From assembly GCF_001936475.1 (NCBI RefSeq), contig NZ_MSPQ01000012.1, forward strand, positions 95,528-159,527: 64,000 nucleotides of DNA. Direction: 5' to 3'. The stretch comes from Algoriphagus marinus (GTDB taxonomy: Bacteria; Bacteroidota; Bacteroidia; Cytophagales; Cyclobacteriaceae). Within the stretch, counting starts at the first letter, position 1, and the number at the start of each line of letters is the position of its first letter. The notes beneath the pieces are model-generated. The model made no database searches and was not told the DNA's origin. It worked only from the letters and a program-made list of their open reading frames with translations. Shown in pieces: positions 17,860 to 26,345 of the stretch. The position numbers and the translations under genes were made by a program.

Positions 17860-18489
17860 CTACGATTTATAGAACATCGATTTGATCCAAATTGGGATCA
17901 TTTTTTTACGCTCCTGCATCAGTAATTCAAAATCTTTGGTAGATAAACTTCCAATTTTGTAGATCAATGGACTGGCTACAAATGGAAAAATCACAAGACC
18001 CAAAAGGTTGATAATAAATTGCAGTGGATTGATCTCTTTAATGTTTCCAGCCGCTATTTCATCTTTTATTTGTTTAATGAACACTGACTCCATTATTATA
18101 TTGGCCATAGGAAGTTTCTCTAAAAAGTCTGAAGCATTATCCCTCAATTCACTTAAAATAAAAAGAGGCACCTGAGGCTCCTTGAGAATCATTTCAGTAT
18201 ATTTTTCAGCCATTAATTCAGTTTTTTCGAGTAAGCTGGTTTTTTCATCATTGAAAACTACCAGCATATTTTGCATAAAACCGAACATAGTTTCAAACAT
18301 GATGATCTCAAAAAGCTTCTTTTTGCTTCTGAAATAATAATTAAGAAGAGCCAAATTTATTCCTGCCTCCTCAGCAATATCCCTAGTCCTCGTAGCTGAA
18401 AATCCTTTTTGATGAAAGACACGCCTAGCAGCGTTCTTAATTTTGGACTCTGTATTTGGATCTATTTCGCCTGCTCTGTTTTCTAACAT
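17860..18489 (-). CDS. TetR/AcrR family repressor of the ABC efflux operon
   Basis: I choose the ATG at 18489 (209 residues) over the TTG at 18501. The N-terminal helix-turn-helix is classic: AARRVFHQKGFSATRTRDIAE, then AGINLALLNYYFRSKKKLFE, about residues 17-60. The C-terminal ligand domain is helical and ends in RKKMIPIWIKSMF. It is transcribed towards the efflux operon on the same strand, about 145 bases ahead of tolC, and resembles the regulator (CecR/YbiH) that sits before ybhGFSR in enteric bacteria. A promoter box and an overlapping palindrome lie just upstream, implying autorepression. Confidence 0.88.
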   Translation of the reverse strand: MLENRAGEIDPNTESKIKNAARRVFHQKGFSATRTRDIAEEAGINLALLNYYFRSKKKLFEIIMFETMFGFMQNMLVVFNDEKTSLLEKTELMAEKYTEMILKEPQVPLFILSELRDNASDFLEKLPMANIIMESVFIKQIKDEIAAGNIKEINPLQFIINLLGLVIFPFVASPLIYKIGSLSTKDFELLMQERKKMIPIWIKSMFYKS

Positions 18490-18514
18490 TTCTGGAATCA
18501 ATTTTATTTCAGGT

Positions 18515-18546
18515 CAAAAGTATGTTATTCAAATGAATTAATCAAA
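18515..18546 (-). promoter_or_regulatory. Bacteroidota-type promoter of tetR
   Basis: On the minus strand, TTTG (18543-18546) is followed after 20 bases by TACTTTTG (18515-18522), a full match to the TTTG-N19-21-TAnnTTTG consensus of the phylum's main sigma factor. Transcription would start near 18508, leaving about 19 bases before the ATG at 18489. The -33 box lies inside the palindrome 18538-18553. Confidence 0.68.
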
Positions 18547-18553
18547 TGATTAA
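18538..18553. promoter_or_regulatory. Probable TetR operator (autoregulatory)
   Basis: Perfect palindrome TTAATCAAATGATTAA (7-base arms around AA). It covers the -33 element of the tetR promoter, so a bound dimer would block RNA polymerase. A 15/16 copy lies upstream of tolC at 17827-17842. Confidence 0.62.
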
Positions 18554-18585
18554 AACATAATTTTTACTTTATATTAGAATTAAGG

Positions 18586-18619
18586 CAAAAAAAAATGCTG
18601 CTCCACTTGAGAACAGCAT
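18586..18619 (-). terminator. Rho-independent terminator after the M81 gene
   Basis: On the minus strand, ATGCTG (18614-18619) pairs with CAGCAT (18595-18600) and is followed by nine T residues (18587-18595 as A on the plus strand). It lies 22 bases after the M81 stop codon and separates that gene from tetR. Confidence 0.72.
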
Positions 18620-18641
18620 CTTTATTTAATGTATTGATGAG

Positions 18642-20198
18642 CTATTTAAGTTGACCTGAAGCTGGTATGATTCGAGCACTTAAATCTGGAGTTTCCATTT
18701 CTTGATCCAGTGGAAACATTGGTCGATTGATGCGTTTATAGCCTAGACGCTCCAAATCCTGGTCTACTCCACCTGGAGTCAAAGCCATAATCCAATCTCC
18801 CCGCATATCGTAAAGTTCAGGAACAAGGTAGCCGATCTTCACTAGGACTATATTCGTATTTCTAGGATCCAAACCAAGATTGGTGAAGTCAGACTCGTTA
18901 TGATAAGGCTTACGTTTTTGAGTCACGATCACGTGTACAGAACCGACTTTTACTACCACTTCCACTACGGCATCGATGTCGCCTTCTAAGATTGCTTCAA
19001 CCGTTCCGGTTAATTCCAAGGGCGGTGCAAAACGATTGTCTACCATCGCTCCAGCCATTCCAGTTACTTGATTTCCAACTCCTGCCGCCATCGCCTTCTC
19101 AACCAAGTCTGGACCTGGGATCGATGCATAAATTACCGAAGGACCAGTCGGAGATTTGAATTCTGGTCTTTTCAAAATTTCATTTAAAGTCCAAGTCACA
19201 TCTCCAGCACCTCCTGCGGTAGGATTGTCACCCATGTCTGAAATCATAAAAGGCTTTTTATCGCTTTTTAAGGCCATCGCCAAACTCTCATCCAGCGTGG
19301 CTACAGGTGCAACGAATTCAAATTCATTTCGAACATCCCAATAGCTTTTGGCCAAATACTCAGCCGCAGCTTTTACTTCTGCTTCATCATCTCCGGTGAC
19401 CATCACCACACCATGATTTCGGGGTTCGTCGGCCCAAGGATAGCCCATCCAAATCGCTGCATCTATCACGCCTTCCTTTTCTGTCAACGCTGGGATTTTA
19501 GCATAAAGCCCTTTTCCAGGTTCGATCCGCGTACTGGTCTTTTCACCGGGAAGCAAAATCGGAACAGGAATCCAAGCTTTGAAAGCAGGTTTTCCTTTTC
19601 CGCTTTCCAGTCGATCAAGTAGGTTTTCTACTGCCCGCTTTTTGGAATCGAGCGCATCCTCATGCGGTGCCATTCGATAGCAAGTAATCAAATCAGAGTT
19701 TTCTGCCAGTCGAGGAGATACGTTTCCATGTAAATCCATAGAGGTAGAGATCAGCGTTTCGAAGCCCACAACTTCCCGAACCCGAACGATAAAGTCTCCT
19801 TCCGGATCATCCAAGCCAACTACGCTCATGGCGCCATGGATATCGAAAAATAAACCATCATAAGGAAGATTTGCTTTCAATCGATCCAAGGTTTCATTTA
19901 CCAAAGATTCGTATGCTTCTCGTGTAACCGTGCCACCGGGTAGCGCATGCGCACGCAGGGTAGGGATCCAGGTTGCTCGCTTTCGATCGATGGAGTCTTC
20001 AGCTAAAAAGGGGTAAAAGCTAAAGACTGCAGAATCCCTTCGTGCCTTAAAAGCTGCTTCCTCAGTCAGCGCTGGAGAAAATGTGCTGGATTCGATCGCT
20101 AATCCTGCGATGGCAATTCGAGGAAGTTCTGGAGCGCTATCTTTAGAACTACAGGAAAAAGCTAAAAGAGCAAGGAGGAGGAAATAGAGATTTTTCAA
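18642..20198 (-). CDS. M81 family metallopeptidase (MlrC-like), lipoprotein
   Basis: A 518-residue protein starting at TTG (no ATG fits) with a lipoprotein signal (MKNLYFLLLALLAFSC, Cys16). The body matches the M81/microcystinase C family: IAGLAIESSTFSP at the start, LFFDIHGAMSV and STSMDLHGN in the first half, SDMGDNPTAGGAGDVTW in the second. The aspartates and histidines of these blocks are the likely metal ligands. MlrC cleaves small linear peptides from microcystin breakdown, but most relatives have unknown substrates and several sit near racemase or sugar genes. A hairpin terminator follows. A 25-residue duplicate of its C terminus lies at 11484-11558. Confidence 0.88.
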   Translation of the reverse strand: MKNLYFLLLALLAFSCSSKDSAPELPRIAIAGLAIESSTFSPALTEEAAFKARRDSAVFSFYPFLAEDSIDRKRATWIPTLRAHALPGGTVTREAYESLVNETLDRLKANLPYDGLFFDIHGAMSVVGLDDPEGDFIVRVREVVGFETLISTSMDLHGNVSPRLAENSDLITCYRMAPHEDALDSKKRAVENLLDRLESGKGKPAFKAWIPVPILLPGEKTSTRIEPGKGLYAKIPALTEKEGVIDAAIWMGYPWADEPRNHGVVMVTGDDEAEVKAAAEYLAKSYWDVRNEFEFVAPVATLDESLAMALKSDKKPFMISDMGDNPTAGGAGDVTWTLNEILKRPEFKSPTGPSVIYASIPGPDLVEKAMAAGVGNQVTGMAGAMVDNRFAPPLELTGTVEAILEGDIDAVVEVVVKVGSVHVIVTQKRKPYHNESDFTNLGLDPRNTNIVLVKIGYLVPELYDMRGDWIMALTPGGVDQDLERLGYKRINRPMFPLDQEMETPDLSARIIPASGQLK

Positions 20199-20252
20199 GG
20201 GATGGGGAGATTGGAAATTAGGGAATAGGAAATAGGGATTAGGGAATAGAGA

Positions 20253-20594
20253 TTAAGATCCGGATTTAAAGATTCGATCCATCAGCACCCATTTTTCGCC
20301 GGGTTTGGCCCAGGGGATAGGTTGCTGAAAAGTCCACATCAGTTCTTCCCATTTTTGGATAATTGGGCTTTTGGAATCCCGAAGGGCTTTTTCTTCCAAA
20401 GAAAAATCATCTTTTGTTTCCATGATCATAAACATCCGATTACCCGTGCGGTAAATTTCCATATCCAATATTCCAGCATCCTTGTCATGCTGAGTGACTT
20501 CCGGCCAGGCATTTCCAGCGGCATGGTGATTTTCATAAATCCGAACAGATTCCGGATCGTCGATGAGGTCAAGGGTGAGGCAATAGCGTTTCAT
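20253..20594 (-). CDS. L-rhamnose mutarotase family protein
   Basis: A 113-residue RhaM-like protein: opening MKRYCLTLDLIDDPESV, a YENHHAAGNAWPEV segment carrying the family's catalytic His, IYRTGNRMFMIMET strands, and WEELMWTFQQPIPWAKPGEKW near the C terminus. RhaM-type enzymes interconvert the alpha and beta anomers of L-rhamnose; close relatives act on L-fucose. It stands last of a same-strand block with a sugar isomerase, a Zn-dehydrogenase and an aldo/keto reductase, supporting a deoxy-sugar pathway. Confidence 0.88.
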   Translation of the reverse strand: MKRYCLTLDLIDDPESVRIYENHHAAGNAWPEVTQHDKDAGILDMEIYRTGNRMFMIMETKDDFSLEEKALRDSKSPIIQKWEELMWTFQQPIPWAKPGEKWVLMDRIFKSGS

Positions 20595-20629
20595 TTTTTA
20601 AGATTTAGTGCGCAGATAGCGATGAGTTT

Positions 20630-21445
20630 TTATTGAAAATACTTTTGAAATGAATGATAAGTCTGAATCGCTGCAGCATCCGGATCAGGAAAGGGGAAAG
20701 CCTCTGCTGAGATGAAGCCTTCGTAATTAATAGCTTTGATTGCCTCAGCGACAGATTCCATCTCAGTATGTCCCATTCCAATTGGTTTTCGATTGCTATC
20801 GGCGAAATGAATGTGTCCGATATGCTTTTCATTTTCCAAAATGCTCTTTGCGATATCAGCCTCTTCAATATTCATATGGAAAAGGTCAGCCAGTAATTTC
20901 ACATTTTTGGTTTCCAATGTTTCCAGAAAACTAGCTCCAGATTCCAGCGTATTAAAAAGATTTGTTTCGTAGCGATTCAAGGGTTCATAGATCAGAAATA
21001 CTCCTTGCTTCTCTGCTTCTTTACCTAGAATTTCCAATCCTTCAGCCAGCCATTTCAACGTCAATTCTCGATCATTTCCGGCTAAAACATTTCCTTGCAT
21101 CGATCCGATAATTGCCGGAGCATTAAACTTGGCTCCAAATGAAATCATCTCAGAAATAAAAAAAATGGCCTTTTTTCGAATTTCTGGATTAGGATCGGTT
21201 AGCGTCAAACCATGAATCACTTTTCCAGCACCCGTTCCCACAGCAGCTAATTCCAGCTTGTGCATATTCAACGAATAGCTCAATTCTTCCGAATCAATTG
21301 CATTGGCATCAGCAGTGAAAAGCTCGATTCCATCAAAGCCTAGATTTTCGGCTTTTGCCATGGCTTGCTCCAGATTTTCCCAAAAAATCCAAGGACCGGA
21401 TTTGATTTGAGGAACGAGGGCAACAGTTACTGCGGATTTTATCAT
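20630..21445 (-). CDS. Sugar phosphate isomerase/epimerase (TIM barrel)
   Basis: The ATG at 21445 (271 residues) is preferred; the longer version would overlap the dehydrogenase gene. It is a xylose-isomerase-like/hydroxypyruvate-isomerase-like TIM barrel, with GFDGIELFT, the Glu strand FLIYEPLNRYET, LLADLFHMNIEE and GHIHFADSNR as metal and substrate strands, and a closing YEGFISAEAFPFPD. Such enzymes isomerise or epimerise keto-sugars with a divalent metal. Gap to the dehydrogenase gene upstream is 4 bases, so they are one operon. Confidence 0.85.
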   Translation of the reverse strand: MIKSAVTVALVPQIKSGPWIFWENLEQAMAKAENLGFDGIELFTADANAIDSEELSYSLNMHKLELAAVGTGAGKVIHGLTLTDPNPEIRKKAIFFISEMISFGAKFNAPAIIGSMQGNVLAGNDRELTLKWLAEGLEILGKEAEKQGVFLIYEPLNRYETNLFNTLESGASFLETLETKNVKLLADLFHMNIEEADIAKSILENEKHIGHIHFADSNRKPIGMGHTEMESVAEAIKAINYEGFISAEAFPFPDPDAAAIQTYHSFQKYFQ

Positions 21446-21449
21446 GGGT

Positions 21450-22475
21450 TTATCGGTCAAAGTCAATCATAATTTTAATGATTCCAGCTGGATTTGCTGC
21501 CCAATTGGCTAGTGTTTCTGGAGCCTCATCTATGGAAATCACTTTGCTAATAACTTCATTCACCGGGAATTTGCCCCTTTCGAGGTAGCTGATGACCTCA
21601 GGAAAATTTTTTTTTCCAATGCAATTTCGCGAACCTAAAATCTCGATTTCCTTTTGGACAAAAAGCGAAGTATTGAATTCCACCTCCTTTTTAGCGTAGC
21701 CAATGCAGACTACTCGGCCAGTGAAAGCGACTTCTTCAACTGCTTGTCTATAAGTTTGAGGACTGCCAACAGCTTCAATGATTACGTCCGGACCATCGCC
21801 GTTTGTATATTCTTGAAGCTTTTCGTGGAGGTTTTCTTTGCTTGGATTGATGGTATAAGCTACTCCAATCTTTTTGGCAATTTCCAATTTGCTATCGTCG
21901 AGATCTACGGCTATTACTTTTGCACCTCGGTTGACTGCAGAAGCTACCGCACCTAAACCGACGATTCCACAACCAATAATTGCAACATTGTCTTGCTCAG
22001 AAACTCGGCCTCGGTCGACGGCATGAAAGCCAACTGTCAACGGTTCGGCCAAGGCCAATTCTCGAAGAGAAAGTTTTGAGGAAGGAAAAATATCCGTCCA
22101 AGGTAAAGTGATGTATCGAGTCATGGCACCTGGACGACGCACACCCATGGTTTTATTTTCCTTGCAGGAGTTGATTTGTCTTTTGCGGCAGGCGATGCAT
22201 TTTCCACAGGCGAGGTAGGGGTAGACGGTCACTTTTTCACCAACATGAATATGATTAGGCACATCCGAACCTAGGCTTTCGATGGTGCCACCCACTTCAT
22301 GACCCAAAATATTTGGATATTCCTGAAGAGGAAAAAGACCTTTAAAGCTATTCATGTCCCCACCGCAAAACCCAACCATTCCGACTTTAAGAAGGATTTC
22401 CCCAGACTTTGGAATTGGTTTTTCAATTTCTTGAATTTCGGATTTCCCGATTTCAGTAAGGACTAATGCTTTCAT
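21450..22475 (-). CDS. Zinc-dependent medium-chain alcohol/polyol dehydrogenase
   Basis: The start at 22475 gives 341 residues. It belongs to the sorbitol/threonine dehydrogenase group of MDRs: catalytic zinc region MVGFCGGDMNSF and GHEVGGTIE, structural zinc cysteines CGKCIACRKRQINSC, cofactor motif GCGIVGLGAVAS followed by AVDLDDSKLE (Asp after the second strand suggests NAD+). Likely oxidises a sugar or polyol to a ketose or lactone. Cotranscribed with the isomerase gene 4 bases downstream. L-fucose, L-galactitol or galactitol-phosphate type substrates are possible; sequence alone does not decide. Confidence 0.85.
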   Translation of the reverse strand: MKALVLTEIGKSEIQEIEKPIPKSGEILLKVGMVGFCGGDMNSFKGLFPLQEYPNILGHEVGGTIESLGSDVPNHIHVGEKVTVYPYLACGKCIACRKRQINSCKENKTMGVRRPGAMTRYITLPWTDIFPSSKLSLRELALAEPLTVGFHAVDRGRVSEQDNVAIIGCGIVGLGAVASAVNRGAKVIAVDLDDSKLEIAKKIGVAYTINPSKENLHEKLQEYTNGDGPDVIIEAVGSPQTYRQAVEEVAFTGRVVCIGYAKKEVEFNTSLFVQKEIEILGSRNCIGKKNFPEVISYLERGKFPVNEVISKVISIDEAPETLANWAANPAGIIKIMIDFDR

Positions 22476-22583
22476 AGGTTTGGGGTTAAGATTCATTTAA
22501 AAATCAGTATTCAATTCGGTCTACTGTCAACCGTACACTGCAAATTCATAGCCGTGGACTGTGGTCTGTGGACAGTTGACGCC

Positions 22584-23516
22584 TCATAAATTATTCTCCG
22601 CCTTTCCTTCAAACCACATTTTGTTTTTCACAGGGGCGAGCAAGGTTTCAATTTCTTCCAAGAGTCCCTGAGGAATTTGAAAATCCACTGCTGCCACATT
22701 CTCCTGAATAGTTTTCAGAGAATTCATTCCTACAATTGTCGTGGCTATATCCGGATGCCCCATCGCAAATCGCAAGGCCACTTGCGGAAGCGATACTCCG
22801 TATTTTTCACAGATCGCAACTAAAATGGGCTGCATGGCTTTTACCTCATCTGGAGATCTATGCCAAGCTGGTAAAGGTTCTGACGAAAGGATCCGCTGCA
22901 TGAGTGGGGCGGCATTCATCAGGCCAAAGCCTTTTTCCTTCGAAAGTGGTACGAGCTCATCGTTAATCTCATCCTCCAGTAAATTGTAGTGCGCCCAAGA
23001 AAGTACCGTATCAAGTTCTACTTCCCTTGCTAGCTGAGCTAGATACCGAACAGGCAAACCAGTGATTCCAATAAATCTGGCTTTACCGGATTGCTGAACT
23101 TCCCGAATCGCCGGGATCGCGATGTCGGTAATTTGATTTTTGTCTACAAACTCAATGTCATGAAGCTGAAATAGATCCACATAATCGGTTTTCAGTCGGG
23201 AAAGAGATTCGTCGATGCTTTTTAAAATTCGATCTCTGGAAAAATCAAAATCCTGTAAATCATAGCGCCCACATTTTGTAGCGAGAATAATGTCTTTCCG
23301 CTTTCCCTCCAATGCCTTTCCCAATCGTGTTTCTGCTAAAGTCAATCCGTAAAATGGAGAGACATCAAAGAAATTCACCCCATGATCGATTGAATAATGA
23401 ACCGATCGAATGCCTTCAGTTTCTTCGCAAACGTCAAATACATTTCCCAAAGGAGAGGCGCCAAAGCCAAGAATGGAAACTTCTAAACCTGTTTTACCGA
23501 GCTGTCGGTACTTCAT
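22584..23516 (-). CDS. Aldo/keto reductase (L-galactose/D-threo-aldose dehydrogenase-like)
   Basis: A 310-residue AKR with all four catalytic residues in place: Asp and Tyr in NFFDVSPFYGLTLAETRLG, Lys in ILATKCGRY, His in DLFQLHD. The FYG.T.AE.RLGKAL stretch and overall length match L-galactose dehydrogenase and D-threo-aldose 1-dehydrogenase (which also oxidises L-fucose). It is the first gene on this strand of the sugar block, 108 bases before the Zn-dehydrogenase gene. A role in oxidising a 6-deoxy-L-sugar is an inference. Confidence 0.87.
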   Translation of the reverse strand: MKYRQLGKTGLEVSILGFGASPLGNVFDVCEETEGIRSVHYSIDHGVNFFDVSPFYGLTLAETRLGKALEGKRKDIILATKCGRYDLQDFDFSRDRILKSIDESLSRLKTDYVDLFQLHDIEFVDKNQITDIAIPAIREVQQSGKARFIGITGLPVRYLAQLAREVELDTVLSWAHYNLLEDEINDELVPLSKEKGFGLMNAAPLMQRILSSEPLPAWHRSPDEVKAMQPILVAICEKYGVSLPQVALRFAMGHPDIATTIVGMNSLKTIQENVAAVDFQIPQGLLEEIETLLAPVKNKMWFEGKAENNL

Positions 23517-23621
23517 ATGCAGTTGGGTTGATCATTTCTAAAAAGCTCAAACCAATATAAAAAGATTCTTATCGGAAGGATTTAAAACTCAGTAGTTTTT
23601 GATGAAAGGACGATAGTTTTC

Positions 23622-25214
23622 TCAATCTATCGTTTTACTTCCCCACCAATCCACATTAGGTTTGAAATCTCGGGAGAGCATTTTTCTACGCTCATCTTCC
23701 AGCCGATTCAAAAGCGAAGTGCGGTAGCGAAGGTTAACCAAAGCAGCTGAATCAGCGGAATAGATCGGATCCGGACTGGCATAATTAGCCTCACTTTTTT
23801 GAAGCCATGACATCAGTTCTTGCGAAAGCTCAGAAACCTTACCTGGATTTTGGACAGACAAGTCATTGAGTTCCCCGATATCTTCAGACAAATGATAAAG
23901 CTCCTGATGCCCATCTTCCCAATAATGAATCAATTTCCAATCTCCTTTTCGAATCGCTGCGTTGGGTTCGCCACCTTGATTTCCATAGTGTGGATAGTGC
24001 CAAAATAGTGATCGCTCCTCCAGATTTCCGCCTTCAAGGATGGTTCTCAGACTTTTTCCATCGATTGATTCTGCTGAAACTTTCGCTCCGGCATAATCCA
24101 AGAGCGTCGGCAAAAAGTCCACTCCTGAAACAGGACTGTCATTTTTCTTGCCCTTGCTGTCCAACCAAGGCACATAAATCAAATAAGGAACTCGTGTTCC
24201 GCCTTCCCACTGATAGCCTTTGCCCCCTCGGAGAGGATCCAGATTGGTGGAATAATTATCGCCGGAAACGACTCCGCCATTATCCGAAGTGAATACGATA
24301 ATGGTATTTTCCATCAAACCCAATTCCTCCAATTTTGAAATCACTGATCCTACCGCTTCGTCCATTTGTTCGATTAGTCCTGCATAAACTGGATTGTCTT
24401 GATGCTTTCTGTCTGGAAGCACACGTTCCATTTCAAAGCCGATAGAGTCAATTCCTTTTGCTTCAGCTTTTGTCTGATACTTTGCCCAACGCTCTTCAGT
24501 AGTTTGAATGGGTCCATGCACCGCATAAAAGCTTAAATAAGCCAGAAACTTTTGATCCTTGTTTTGCTCGATAAAGGCATTTGTTTCTCGGGCGAGACGC
24601 ATCTGAAGATTTGTTCCTTTTTCTTCAGGAAAATCCTCGAGATAAGGATTTGAAAATGGAGAGAAATAACGTCCTCCTGCTGGACTACCGACATGAAACC
24701 CTCCTTTATTGATTTCAAAACCGTGATCTGTTGGGAGGGAATTATTCTCTTCTCCACCCAAATGCCATTTTCCTACGAAAAAGGTCTTATACCCAACAGC
24801 TTGTAAAGCTTCTGGGATGGTGTTCAATTCTTGAGGCAAAGCATGCTCGTAAGATGCAGGAAGCAACTTGGAATGGCGATTGTATTTTCGCCAATCTTCG
24901 CCCTCAGGTGCACCGATCCAATCTGTAATGCCATGACTAGCTACAAATTTCCCGGTTAAAATGCTGGCTCGCGAAGGACTGCAAACTGCACTTGCTGCAT
25001 AGCCATTGGTAAAGATCATTCCCTTAGCGGCAAGTCTATCGAGATTGGGAGTTTCGTAAAAATCCGAACCCATAAAACCCACATCTGAGTAACCCAGATC
25101 ATCTACTAGAATGAAGAGAATATTGGGCTGTTTATTTTCTTCCTCAGGCTTTGTAGAACAATTTGACAGCAGGAAAACTAAAAGTGCAATGGAAAGGAGT
25201 TTAGATGAATTCAT
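23622..25214 (-). CDS. Type I sulfatase (formylglycine-dependent), lipoprotein
   Basis: The ATG at 25214 gives 530 residues with a lipoprotein signal (Cys19 in LLSNC). The alkaline-phosphatase-like fold is clear: NILFILVDDLGYSDVG with metal-binding Asp38/Asp39, the formylglycine motif CSPSRAS at Cys78, GKWHLGG, and FTSDNGG later on. Cys78 must be converted to formylglycine by a maturase not seen here. Such S1 enzymes desulfate glycans such as fucans, ulvans or carrageenans. It lies between a sugar-oxidation block and a phosphoesterase on the same strand. Confidence 0.92.
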   Translation of the reverse strand: MNSSKLLSIALLVFLLSNCSTKPEEENKQPNILFILVDDLGYSDVGFMGSDFYETPNLDRLAAKGMIFTNGYAASAVCSPSRASILTGKFVASHGITDWIGAPEGEDWRKYNRHSKLLPASYEHALPQELNTIPEALQAVGYKTFFVGKWHLGGEENNSLPTDHGFEINKGGFHVGSPAGGRYFSPFSNPYLEDFPEEKGTNLQMRLARETNAFIEQNKDQKFLAYLSFYAVHGPIQTTEERWAKYQTKAEAKGIDSIGFEMERVLPDRKHQDNPVYAGLIEQMDEAVGSVISKLEELGLMENTIIVFTSDNGGVVSGDNYSTNLDPLRGGKGYQWEGGTRVPYLIYVPWLDSKGKKNDSPVSGVDFLPTLLDYAGAKVSAESIDGKSLRTILEGGNLEERSLFWHYPHYGNQGGEPNAAIRKGDWKLIHYWEDGHQELYHLSEDIGELNDLSVQNPGKVSELSQELMSWLQKSEANYASPDPIYSADSAALVNLRYRTSLLNRLEDERRKMLSRDFKPNVDWWGSKTID

Positions 25215-25273
25215 AGTCTTAATTGGGTTTTTAGCGGATTTTTCCAAGAAAAAAACAGCAATTACTTGTAAGA

Positions 25274-26119
25274 TTAGATGGAGTGCGCATTCAAAATCTG
25301 CCCATCAGACACACGCTTTAATGCAGTAGTTACTTTGCCGGATTCATCCACTTGGCAAACTCTATAGCTTGGAAAGGGATTGCCCCAGTTTCCTCCAAAG
25401 TGACCAGACCAGAAATAAGGTTTTTTCTGATCCCACATCAATCCATCCACATCGTGATCATGCCCATGAAAAATTGCTTTGACATTCGGATAGCTCGCAA
25501 TTAGATCCAAAACTTCCAGGCAATCTACGCCATGTCTTGTCCAATCATTTTGGGAGATATGAATAAAAATAAACACCTGCTCTAGCTTGCTGCTTTCTTC
25601 CAAACCCAGTCTCAAAAATTCCAGATCCACACAGCGATAATCTCCCGCTTCATTGGACGAGTTGAGAATCAAGATGCCTTGTTTTGAATTGAAAGGGAAA
25701 AAGTAGTCTGCCGGTTGTCCCCAGATTTCTTGCCATCTGGATTCCGAAACTCGATCATGATTTCCCTTTACCACATAGTAAGGCAGGGTTAGTTGATCAT
25801 AAACCTTCTTGACTTCCGGCATGAGCATGGGGTCATCATGGATCAAATCACCATTAAAGACGACAAAGTCCACATCAGATTCACGGCCAATCGCAGTGAT
25901 TAGATTCTGATGAGAAGTCTCAAAATCGGTGTTTGGCTGACCATAATGACCATCGGACGCGGTGATGAATTTGAAAACTGGCTGAACTTCCTGAAAATCT
26001 GAAATAAGTTTCGAAGATTTTTCTTTTTCAGAAAATGTGGCTGCTATACCTGTTAGACTAAAACCAGAAAGGACTCCGGTGAGTGTTGTGAGGCTTTTCA
26101 AAAAAGGTCTTCTATTCAT
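25274..26119 (-). CDS. Calcineurin-like metallophosphoesterase with Tat signal
   Basis: A 281-residue protein with a twin-arginine signal (MNRRPFLKSLTTLTG). The metallophosphoesterase motifs are complete: ITASDGHYG (I), VFNGDLIHDD (II), VVKGNHDR (III), FIFIHISQ (IV) and FHGHDHDVDG (V), giving a two-metal centre. Tat export suggests folding with metal before transport to the periplasm. It directly precedes the sulfatase gene (59 bases), so the two may act together on a phosphorylated or sulfated glycan. Substrate not determinable. Confidence 0.88.
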   Translation of the reverse strand: MNRRPFLKSLTTLTGVLSGFSLTGIAATFSEKEKSSKLISDFQEVQPVFKFITASDGHYGQPNTDFETSHQNLITAIGRESDVDFVVFNGDLIHDDPMLMPEVKKVYDQLTLPYYVVKGNHDRVSESRWQEIWGQPADYFFPFNSKQGILILNSSNEAGDYRCVDLEFLRLGLEESSKLEQVFIFIHISQNDWTRHGVDCLEVLDLIASYPNVKAIFHGHDHDVDGLMWDQKKPYFWSGHFGGNWGNPFPSYRVCQVDESGKVTTALKRVSDGQILNAHSI

Positions 26120-26345
26120 AATTACTTTGGGTTGTTTATGCAGCCTAGAAGTTCGGGAAATTGAATTGTTTCACAAAAGTAATTTTGAGGAATCCCTATT
26201 TCATCAAATTGCATACAACTCTTGTATGAACCTCATTAATCCAGAATTCTTACTTTTTGTAGTTCGATTTTCAAAAGCGAATACAAAATCAAAATAGATT
26301 TGGAACTATAATTCCACCATCTTTGGTCTCCATTCAAGCGATTTT

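Noticed and set aside
23611..23632. Inverted repeat CGATAG/CTATCG at the sulfatase stop codon
   Set aside because: Arms of six bases overlap the coding end and no T tail follows on the minus strand.
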